Below are positions 56,301 to 64,000 of a stretch of 64,000 nucleotides of DNA, one piece after another. Where the stretch lies: positions 44,252,095-44,316,094 of the forward strand of contig NC_050097.1 of NCBI RefSeq assembly GCF_902167145.1, in the 5' to 3' direction. The stretch's first letter is position 1, and each line of letters begins with the position of its first letter. The notes beneath the pieces are model-generated. The model had not been told where the DNA came from. It was given only the letters and a program-made list of their open reading frames with translations, and made no database searches. The DNA comes from Zea mays (Eukaryota; Streptophyta; Magnoliopsida; Poales; Poaceae). Both the position numbers and the translations under genes were made by a program.

Positions 56301-56580
56301 TTTGCATAGTATTTTCTCTCTTGCTTTATATACATTATTTCCAATTTCCTAAAGTACATTTTTTGTTAACTTAAAATTCTCACTCAAGTATTATATATAT
56401 TATTATTATTATTTTAAATGCACAAACAAATAAGACCCAGCATGATGCATAAGTTGTTTATGTGCCACTTGTTAATTATTCACTTTTCAATGTGGTTATT
56501 CACATGTACCAATGAGTAAAGGCAACACATATAGGGAGAATAATCTTAGTTCTTATGCTTTTACAAATTTGGGTATTACA
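53316..56580 (-). repeat. 5' LTR of LARD-like element
   Basis: 3265 bp, nearly identical to 48448-51767. Differences: a 62-bp deletion near 53331, a longer C-run at 55596-55609, one extra ATT near 56400, and a small number of substitutions. TATA-like CTATATAATC lies at 55773-55764 on the minus strand. The TGAAGCTTGC-to-GAATCACGCG segment is GC-rich and gene-like in composition but has no recognisable protein. Confidence 0.92.
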
Positions 56581-56585
56581 AAAAC

Positions 56586-56893
56586 CAAGATCCCCAACGA
56601 GCTATCACATTCGGGGATGGAAATCAAGGTTTGGTCAATGGATTGGGTAAAATTGCTATATCACCTGAGCATTCCATTTCCAATGTTTTTCTTGTAGATT
56701 CTTTAGACTATAACTTGCTTTCAGTTTCTCAATTATGTAAAATGGGTTACAACTGTCTTTTTACGGATATAGGTGTTACTGTCTTTAGAAGAAGTGATGA
56801 TTCAGTAGCATTTAAGGGAGTGTTAGAGGGTTAGCTATACTTAGTAATTTTGATAGAGCTGAACTCGACACTTGCTTAATTGCTAAGACTAAC
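56586..56893 (+). pseudogene. Sirevirus B protease to integrase linker
   Basis: Resumes in frame after the nested element (QDPQRAITFGDGNQGLVNG), with NVFLVDSLDYNLLSVSQLC, the usual region between protease and integrase in copia elements. A TAG (56832-56834) and loss of one base near 56845 separate it from the integrase frame that starts around 56850. Confidence 0.85.
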
Positions 56894-59731
56894 ATGGGCT
56901 GGCTCTGGCATCGCCGACTAGCACATGTTGGAATGAAGAATCTTCACAAGCTTCTAAAGGGAGAACACATTTTGGGACTAACAAATGTTCATTTTGAGAA
57001 AGATAGGATTTATAGCGCATGTCAGGCAGGGAAGCAAGTTGGTGTTCATCATCCACACAAGAACATCATGACAACTGACAGGCCACTAGAGCTCCTACAC
57101 ATGGATCTATTCGGCCCGATTGCTTACATAAGCATCGGCAGGAGTAAGTACTGTCTAGTTATTGTGGATGACTATTCTCGCTTCACTTGGGTGTTCTTTT
57201 TGCAGGAAAAATCTCATACCCAAGAGACCTTAAAGGGATTCTTGAGACGGGCTCAAAACGAGTTCGGCTTAATGATTAAGAAAATTAGAAGCGACAACGG
57301 GACGGAGTTCAAGAACTCTCAAATTGAAAGCTTCCTTGAGGAGGAGGGCATCAAGCATGAGTTCTCTTCTCCCTACACGCCACAACAAAATGGTGTAGTG
57401 GAGAGAAAGAATCGAACTCTATTGGACATGGCAAGAACCATGCTTGATGAGTACAAGACTTCGGATCGGTTTTGGGCCGAGGCGGTCAACACCGCCTGCT
57501 ACGCCATCAACCGGTTATATCTACACCGAATCCTCAAGAAGACATCGTATGAACTCCTAACCGGTAAAAAGCCCAATGTTTCATATTTTAGAGTCTTTGG
57601 TAGCAAATGTTTTATTCTTGTTAAAAGAGGTAGAAAATCTAAATTTGCTCCTAAGACTGTAGAAGGCTTTTTACTAGGATATGATTCAAACACAAGGGCA
57701 TATAGAGTCTTTAACAAGTCCTCTGGACTAGTTGAAGTTTCTTGTGACATTGTGTTTGATGAGACTAACGGCTCTCAAGTAGAGCAATTTGATCTTGATG
57801 AGATAGGTGATGAAGAGGCTCCGTGCGTCGCACTAAGGAACATGTCCATTGGGGATGTGTGTCCTAAGGAATCCGAAGAGTCTCCAAATGCACAAGATCA
57901 ACCATCTTCCTCAATGCAAGCATCTCCACCAACTCAAGATAAGGATGAGGCTCAAAATGATGAAGGAGAAGATCAAGAAGTTGAGCCACCACAAGATGAG
58001 AACAATGATCAAGGGGGAGATGCCCATGATCAAGATGAGGAAGATGAGCAAGCTGCAAGACCGCCACACCCAAGAGTCCACCAAGCAATCCAATGAGATC
58101 ACCCCGTGAACACTATCCTCGGCGACATTCAAAAGGGGGTAACTACTCAATCTCGTATTGCTCATTTTTGTGAACATTACTCTTTTGTTTCCTCTATTGA
58201 GCCACACAGGGTAGAGGAAGCACTTCAAGATTCGGATTGGTTGGTGGCGATGCAAGAGGAGCTCAACAACTTCACTAGGAATGAGGTATGGCATTTAGTT
58301 CCACGTCCTAACCAAAATGTTGTAGGGACCAAATGGGTCTTCCGCAACAAACAAGATGAGCATGGTGTGGTGACAAGGAACAAAGCCCGACTTGTGGCCA
58401 AGGGATATTCACAAGTCGAAGGTTTGGATTTCGGTGAAACCTATGCACCCGTAGCTAGGCTTGAATCAATTCGCATTTTACTTGTCTATGCTACTTACCA
58501 TGGCTTTAAGCTTTACCAAATGGACGTGATAAGTGCCTTCCTCAATGGACCAATCAAGGAAGAGGTCTATGTTGAGCAACCTCCTGGCTTTGAAGATAGT
58601 GAGTATCCTAATCACATATATAAACTCTCTAAGGCGCTTTATGGGCTCAAGCAAGCCCCAAGAGCATGGTATGAATGCCTAAGAGATTTTCTTATCACTA
58701 ATGGCTTCAAAGTCAGAAAGGCCGATCCTACTTTATTTACTAAAACTCTTGACAATGATTTGTTTGTATGCCAAATTTATGTTGATGATATTATATTTGG
58801 GTCTACTAACGAATCTACATGTGAAGAATTTAGTAGGATCATGACACAAAAATTCGAGATGTCTATGATGGGGGAGTTGAAGTACTTCTTGGGATTTCAA
58901 GTGAAGCAACTCCAAGAGGGCACCTTCATTAGCCAAACAAAGTATATTCAAGACATTCTAAACAAGTTTGGGATGAAGGATGCCAAGCCCATCAAAACAC
59001 CCATGGGAACCAATGGGCATCTCGACCTCGACACGAGAGGTAAATCCGTAGATCAAAAGGTATACCGGTCGATGATAGGTTCTTTACTCTATTTATGTGC
59101 TTCACGACTGGACATTATGCTTTCCGTATGCATGTGTGCAAGATTCCAAGCCGACCCTAAGGAAGCTCACCTTACGGCCGTAAAACGAATCTTGAGATAT
59201 TTAGTTTATACTCCTAAGTTTGGGCTTTGGTATCCTCGGGGATCCACATCTGATTTTATTGGTTATTCGGATGCCGATTGGGCGGGGTGTAAAATTATTA
59301 GAAAGAGCACATCGGGGACTTGCCAGTTCTTGGGAAGGTCTCTGGTGTCTTGGGCTTCAAAGAAGCAAAATTCCGTAGCTCTTTCTACCGTCGAAGCCAA
59401 GTACATTGCCGCAGGCCATTGTTGCACGCAATTGCTCTGGATGAGGCAAACCCTTAGGGACTATGGTTACAAATTAACCAAAGTTCCTCTTCTATGTGAT
59501 AATGAGAGTGCAATCCGCATGGCGGATAATCCCATTGAGCATAGCCGCACTAAACACATAGTCATTCGGTATCATTTCTTAAGGGATCACCAACAAAAGG
59601 GAGATATCGAGATTGCATATATTAACACCAAGGAACAATTAGCCGATATCTTTACCAAGCCATTAGATGAACAAACCTTTAACAAACTTAGGCATGAGCT
59701 AAATATTCTTGATTCTCGGAATTTCTTTTGA
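56894..59731 (+). CDS. Sirevirus B integrase-RT-RNase H, one internal TGA
   Basis: Copia order: integrase first, then RT-RNase H. The integrase finger begins [17 protein letters not shown], but the first finger Cys is Tyr (codon 57011-57013, residue 40; IYSACQAGK). The catalytic core is complete: Asp71 (HMDLFGPI), Asp134 (SDNGTEF), Glu170 (VERKNRT), with 35 residues between the last two. An acidic tail precedes a TGA at 58094-58096 (one step from CGA); the same frame continues. RT shows [21 protein letters not shown] and the catalytic YVDD (58778-58789). RNase H follows ([26 protein letters not shown]) and the frame ends LDSRNFF. Confidence 0.9.
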
Positions 59732-60550
59732 TGTCTTGCATACATAGCTCATTAATATACCTTTGATCATGTCTCTTTTATATGCTATGACTAATGTGTT
59801 TTCAAGTGAATTTCAAACCAAGTCATAGAATTGAAAGGGATTTGGAGTCTTCGGCGAAGACAAAGGCTTCCACTCCACTTCATCAATTACTCACCCTTCG
59901 CCGTCGCTCTGAGCAACTCTCCAACTTTGGTATAATCTTCACTCATATTTTGTTCACCAAAGGGGGAGAAAATAGTTACAAAGGGCTTATATTTCACTCA
60001 AGTATCCGTTTTTGGCGATTCATGCCAAAGGGGAGAAAGTATTAGCCCAAAGCAAAAGGACCGCACCACCACCAATTTTCAAAATTTAAAAGGTCTTGAA
60101 ATGATGAATTTTTTCAATTGGTATCTTATTTTCGATAGAATTTCAAATTGGTACACCCTCTTTAAAAACTAATATCTAAAACCCTCTTGAACACTAAGAG
60201 GAGGATTTTATTGAGGGGGAGTTTTGTTTAGTCAAAAGAAAAACATTTGAAACAGGGGGAGAAAATTTCAAATCTCGAAAATACTTCTCAAAAACTTACT
60301 CATTTACCTTTGACTATTTGCAAAAGGACTTTGAAAAGAATTTACAAAAGAATTTGCAAAAACAAAACATGTGGTGCAAGCGTGGTCCAAAATGTTAAAA
60401 ATAAAGAAACAATCCATGCATATCTTATGAAAATATTTATTGGCTCAATTCTAAGTAACCTTTGCACTTACAATTATGCAAACTAGTTCAATTATGCACT
60501 TCTATACTTGCTTTGGTTTGTGTTGGCATCAATCACCAAAAAGGGGAGAT
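59732..60550 (+). other. Sirevirus B 3' region with multiple polypurine tracts
   Basis: About 820 bp without a gene. At least five purine runs of the AGGGGGAGA type lie at about 59959-59973, 60027-60040, 60213-60222, 60252-60265 and, directly at the LTR, 60537-60550. Repeated polypurine tracts before the 3' LTR are a known feature of Sireviruses. Only the last one defines the LTR border. Confidence 0.85.
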
Positions 60551-61737
60551 TGAAAGGGAATTAGGCTTACACCCTTTTCCTAATTGATTTTGGTGGTTGA
60601 ATTGCCCAACACAAATAATTGGACTAACTGGTTTGCTCTAGTATATAAGTTCTACAGGTGCCAAAGGTTCACAATAAGCCAATAAAAAGACCAAGAAAGG
60701 GTTCAAACAAAGAGAGCAAAAGACATCCCAAAAGGCACCCTGGTCTGGCGCACTGGACAGTGTCCGGTGCACCAGGGCACTCGACGCTGAACTTGCCACC
60801 TTCGGGAAAATGGGAGGCCGCTCTGCTATAATTCACTGGACTGTCCGGTGAAGCACCGGACAGTGTCCGGTGCCACACCGGACTGTCCGGTGTGCCAGCG
60901 GAGCAACGGCTCCTTCGCGCGCAACGGTCGACTGCAACCGCATTCAATGCGCTACAGTGCGCGCCAGCGTTAGAGCACGCGCAGTTGGCGCACCGGACAG
61001 TCTACAGGACCTGTCCGGTGCACCACCGGACAGCCCAGAGGCCCCACAAGTCAGAGCTCCAACGGTCGAACCCCAACGGCTCGCTGACGTGGCTGGCGCA
61101 CCGGACAGTGTCCGGTGCGCCATGCGACAGCAGCCTTCCAACGGCCATATTTTGGTGGTTGGGGCTATAAATACCCCAACCACCCCACATTCAAGGCATC
61201 CAAGTTTTCCACCTTCAACACATTACAAGAGCTATATCATTCAATTCTAGACACTCCAAAGAGATCAAATCCTCTCCCAAGTCCGGAATCACTCCAAATC
61301 AAATAGTGACTAGAGAGAGTGACATTTGTGTTCATTTGAGCTCTTGCGCTTGGATTGCTTCTTTTCTTTCTCATTCTTCTTGTGATCAAACTCATTTGTA
61401 ATCGAGGCAAGAGACACCAATTGTGTGGTGGTCCTTGCGGGAACTTTGTGTTCCGATTGATTGAGAAGAGAAGCTCACTCGGTCTAAGTGATCGTTTGAG
61501 AGAGGGAAAGGGTTGAAAGAGACCCGGTCTTTGTGACCACCTCAACGGGGAGTAGGTTTGCAAGAACCGAACCTTGGTAAAACAAATCATCGTGTCTCAC
61601 TCTTTATTTGCTCATTATTTGTTTTTCGCCCTCTCTCTTGGACTTGTTTATATTTCTAACGCTAACCCGACTTGTAGTTTTGCTTAAGTTTATAAATTTC
61701 AGATTCGCTCTATTCACCCCCCTCTAGGCGACTTTCA
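60551..61737 (+). repeat. 3' LTR of Sirevirus B
   Basis: 1187 bp. TATA box at 61166-61173. It keeps palindromes more completely than the 5' LTR, including a segment at 60840-60895 with three in a row. The end GCGACTTTCA is followed by the CTTGA target duplication. Confidence 0.92.
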
Positions 61738-61742
61738 CTTGA

Positions 61743-62112
61743 CCCGGCTGCAGAGGCGGAGGAGCGATAACTTGAGGACCACAATGAGGCGATGGATGCT
61801 AGACAAGCCTTAATGGGTGTTGGTGTCACTCATTTAGATCCTATTGAGCTCGAGGATTTCGTCGCCTCTAGAACAGGCACTGCTACAGACTCCACGAGCA
61901 CACCAGCATCTACCACTGCCTCTGCTGGTGGTGGCTCAAGGAAGAGATCCAAAGTTTGGAACAATTTCGACGAGTTAACCAATCTGGTAAATGGTAAGCG
62001 TGTAAGGTATGCTGCTCGATGCAAGTTCTGTCATGAGACATTAAGTGCTAGATCCTCTTCTGGTACTGGTCACTTGCTTAGACACAATTGTAGTGCTAAG
62101 AAGGCACAAAAT
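61743..62112 (+). pseudogene. hAT transposase with BED zinc finger, broken
   Basis: hAT transposases cut and paste the element; many carry an N-terminal BED finger for DNA binding. Continuing from the ATG at 44491, the frame has a TAA at about 61770 (one step from CAA), then reads MDARQALMGVG from 61792, a Ser/Thr-rich linker, a basic GSRKRSK and the BED domain: VWNNFDELTN, Cys pair CKFC (62020-62031), then HLLRH with His codons 62071-62073 and 62083-62085. This fits C-x2-C...H-x3-H. The frame is cut at 62112 by an LTR. The dimerisation and catalytic domains are outside the window. Confidence 0.82.
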
Positions 62113-62591
62113 TGTTGGAACTTTCTCTCCCGAACAAGATGATCCAACGGGGGAGTGAAAGGGAAGCAAACAAGGTTTTAGCTCAAGAAGGCAATTGCTC
62201 TATTAATCCAGCCTCTCAAGGGCACTGTGCGGGGGTATTTATAGGTGCCTGAGTGCCCAGCATCATGGATTAAGGACGCATGTGCCCTCAAGCGCCTAGG
62301 TCATCCCCGGAATACTCCCATAAAGCAGGGTTACAAACTGTCATTACAGAAAAGCCTTCACAAACCGGGCCCGTAATGCGCTTAGCCGCGCGGGGCCTTT
62401 TACAATGGGCCGAATTCTACGTGGGCCTTCGCGTTGGACGAGGCCACGAGATGGAGCGACCTCGTCGTAGGCCTTCGTCTTGCAGCGTATCGGACGAAGG
62501 GTGGAAACTGTCGACCGTTTAGCCTCTGTTGGTTCGGTGAGATCGGCGAAGGCATCGAGCGAAGGGTGGCGTCTTCGCCTTCGCCCCAACA
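62113..62591 (-). repeat. 3' LTR of the Tat-type element
   Basis: 479 bp, TGTTGGGGCGAAGG...GTTCCAACA on the minus strand, with CCAACA/TGTTGG inverted ends. A TATA-like CTATAAATA is at 62244-62236 on the minus strand. The polypurine-like CGGAGGGCAAA abuts it at 62592-62602. Rich in CCTTCG/CGAAGG words. Confidence 0.8.
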
Positions 62592-62758
62592 TTTGCCCTC
62601 CGAGGGACCAGTTCGACTAAGTCATCTGGTGCCGAAGGCGTCGCTAGATGGTGGAGACGCTGCCCTCGCTCGAAGTGGTTCCGCGCGGGTTTTTGATGTG
62701 ACCGTTGATGGACGCGGCACTGTTGGACTGCAGGTTTCTCGAAGCGTCGCGTCCTGTG

Positions 62759-62766
62759 TATAAAAG
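62759..62766 (+). promoter_or_regulatory. TATA box of antisense gene
   Basis: TATAAAAG on the plus strand, followed by a GC-rich leader with AAAACCCTAGCC and the ATG 160 bases downstream. The distance and leader look like a plant pol II promoter, separate from the element's own LTR promoter. Confidence 0.6.
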
Positions 62767-62925
62767 GGGGCGGGGCGGCGCGGGTTAGGTACTCTTTCTG
62801 CGCGCCGCAAAACCCTAGCCTCCTTTTGAAACCGTTTGATCGCTCGCCTACCCTCCTTGCTCCTGCTCGTCGGAGATCTGGCCCGTGTGAAGCAGACCGC
62901 CTGCCGCCGCCGACGGTACGTAGCC

Positions 62926-64000
62926 ATGTCATCCTCTTCCTCTTCCGCTACCAATACACCGCCGGCCGGCGCATCGTCCGTGGGCACGCTGAGCAACGTG
63001 GCGGTGGAGGAGTTGCATCCTGGTGACACAGTGGAATTTGGCATGTCGCGGATGTCCTCGATCCGCGTGCACGACATGCAACACCTTGGATATTTTGGCG
63101 GCGGAGTGGCGCGTGTCCCGGGGGCGGAGGAGGTCCCCGAGCCAGAAGGCGAGTTGGTCGTCTTCGAGGCCTTTTTCGCCGCTGGCCTTCGTCTGCCTGC
63201 GCATCGATTCGTGGCGGAAGTTCTGCGTAGATTCAAGCTCCAGGTCCACCAGCTGACACCGAATGCCATGGTGGCCCTGGCAAAGTATGTCTGGGCGACG
63301 ACTTCGTACGGCGGGCAGCCCTCTGTGGAAGTCTTCGCGAAGCATTATTGTCTGCATTGGCAGAAAAGGAAAATTGGACATAAGATTGCACAATTTGGAT
63401 CTTGCACATTTACGCCGAAGACCGGCAAGACTTCGATGGAAGTCGTGGAGTTGGTGCCCTGCGCCCGCAATAAATGGGGCAACTGGTGGGAGTTTTGGTT
63501 TTAGGTTTCCGAAGGCACAGTCGAAGACCATCAAGGGCTCCCCGTGGCCATCATGTGCTCACATTATTATGTAGCGTACCCGTAGTTCGAGGTAGCGGAG
63601 GATGATGAAAACGAAGGGGCCCTTCGGTGCGCTGTCCGCATGAGTAGCAGGCGCGACCTTGTTGAGGAGTTTGTCGGGTATGGGGTATGGCCCTTAGCGC
63701 ATGGCTGGGCGCTGGGCGAAGTATGCCCTCGCTAGATGCCCTCCCGTGGTGGGATGCTGGTGCGAAGTCCTGCCTTCGCGCTGGATTTGCATGGTCGAGA
63801 TCCTGCCGCATTCGTGCGTGAAGCGAAAGACGGTGCGGCGAGGATCGTGGGTCGCTACGTGCCGAAGATAGAGGGTCCACGGAGCTGGGATATCCGTGGG
63901 TCCAATGACAGGCTGAACCGGGTCTTCGAATTAAACCATTTACCGTACGGTTGTTATCCCGGGGAAGACGCCGCCGACCGCCGCGGGAAGAAACCGGTGG
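62926..64000 (+). pseudogene. Antisense ORF, putative gypsy-type transposon protein (Transposase_28-like)
   Basis: Plus-strand gene opposite to its host element. I choose ATG 62926 (MSSSSSSATN) because it follows the TATA box and leader and has a good context (TAGCCATGT). The conserved core is FEAFFAAGLRLPAHRFVAEV, FKLQVHQLTPNAMVALAKY, HYCLHWQKRKIG and NKWGNWWEFWF, then PLAHGWALGEVCPR and VGRYVPKIEGPRSWDIRG, open to the window end. This is the grass family annotated as putative gypsy-type transposon protein; its biochemical role is unknown. TAG stops at 63502-63504, 63583-63585 and 63733-63735 are all in the same frame, with no frameshift seen. It is truncated by the window edge. Confidence 0.75.

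Larger units (their letters stand above)
48448..56580 (-). mobile_element. Large non-autonomous LTR element (LARD-like), Tekay-related
   Basis: 8133 bp with two LTRs of about 3.3 kb and only 1548 bp between them; target duplication AAAAC at 48443-48447 and 56581-56585. The minus orientation follows from the primer site (53311-53300) and the polypurine tract beside 51767. No Gag or Pol frame exists. The LTR ends (TGTAATACC...GGTGTGACA), the tRNA-Met primer site and the sequence around the polypurine tract resemble the Tekay-like element at 1555-25544, so that type is the likely helper. The LTRs are almost identical apart from one 62-bp indel and a C-run, so it is the youngest insertion in the right stack. 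Confidence 0.9.
44502..61737 (+). mobile_element. Sirevirus B (Opie/Ji-type Ty1/copia), complete but split by another element
   Basis: Plus-strand Sirevirus with LTRs at 44502-45666 and 60551-61737 and target duplication CTTGA at 44497-44501 and 61738-61742. Without the nested element it is about 9.1 kb. Order: LTR, tRNA-Met primer site, gag, protease, integrase, RT-RNase H, 0.8-kb 3' region with several polypurine tracts, LTR. The integrase-before-RT order proves Ty1/copia type. The gag frame is broken, and key residues of the Gag knuckle, protease and integrase finger are changed, so this copy is inactive. Confidence 0.93.
43697..62112 (+). mobile_element. hAT transposon, left part, interrupted by Sirevirus B
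   Basis: The left end is approximate: TAGATGTCCATCTGGGCCGG at 43697 with GGCCCGGC-type subterminal repeats to about 43920. The leader, a possible intron and a transposase start follow; Sirevirus B sits at 44502-61737, and the transposase continues to 62112, where another LTR element cuts it. The right end and target duplication are not in the window. The BED finger supports an autonomous-type hAT ancestor. Confidence 0.75.
62113..64000 (-). mobile_element. Ty3/gypsy (Tat-type) element, 3' end only
   Basis: A minus-strand LTR element that enters the hAT transposase at 62113 and runs off the window. Visible: its 3' LTR, polypurine tract and an antisense gene of the putative gypsy-type transposon family. 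The expected target duplication is AAAAT (62108-62112). Orientation is inferred from the polypurine tract and the minus-strand TATA box; pol is not in view, so the lineage rests on the antisense gene. Confidence 0.7.

Noticed and set aside
62622..63534. Minus-strand frames of about 200 codons opposite the antisense gene
   Set aside because: Shadows of the plus-strand gene, with no recognisable motif.

Overview
This window is plant nuclear DNA, almost certainly from maize (Zea mays) or a very close relative. The evidence is a complete Huck-type Ty3/gypsy element, Opie/Ji-type Sireviruses with the CACCGGAC...GTCCGGTG palindrome repeated in their LTRs, Tekay-like chromovirus sequence, grass MITEs, hAT elements and a Mutator-like element. 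There is no bacterial-style operon, CRISPR array or intact host gene. About nine tenths of the sequence is nested transposable elements.

Left stack (1-33745, all elements on the minus strand). The oldest layer is a Ty3/gypsy element, here called element G, with a 717-bp LTR. Its 5' LTR (33029-33745), gag, protease, RT, RNase H and part of integrase are visible, with many frameshifts. A Tekay-like chromovirus (1555-25544, 4.36-kb LTRs) inserted into the integrase of G. Two further elements then entered the chromovirus. A complete Huck (2555-15396, 1564-bp LTRs, TSD AATGG) split the chromovirus integrase just upstream of its chromodomain. A Sirevirus (1-1554 visible) entered its 3' LTR.

Middle (33746-43696) is the least repetitive part. 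It holds a diverged tandem duplication, a MITE, a GC-rich block I cannot identify, and a non-autonomous hAT element (36660-37720, 8-bp TSD). It also holds a cis-prenyltransferase pseudogene split by a 5.15-kb Mutator-like element (38206-43358, 9-bp TSD). That MULE has roughly 0.6-kb terminal inverted repeats and an eight-copy satellite-like array inside.

Right stack (43697-64000). A hAT transposon starts at about 43697. It was interrupted by a plus-strand Opie/Ji-type Sirevirus (44502-61737, TSD CTTGA), inserted 11 bases into the transposase reading frame. That Sirevirus was itself interrupted by an 8.1-kb minus-strand LTR element with no coding capacity (48448-56580, TSD AAAAC), whose internal part carries a PIF/Harbinger-type MITE. 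The hAT frame resumes at 61743 with a BED zinc finger. It is cut again at 62113 by a minus-strand gypsy element, visible only as a 479-bp LTR plus an antisense gene with its own TATA box.

The coding regions are mostly dead. In-frame TAG/TGA codons and one-base indels are frequent, and most nonsense codons fit C-to-T or G-to-A change. The pieces work together only as layers of insertion, so relative ages can be read from who interrupts whom. I found no clearly new biological system. The best leads are a CGGAC-N-GTCCG palindrome shared by unrelated retrotransposon superfamilies, the large non-autonomous Tekay-related element, the satellite-bearing MULE, and antisense genes in gypsy elements.
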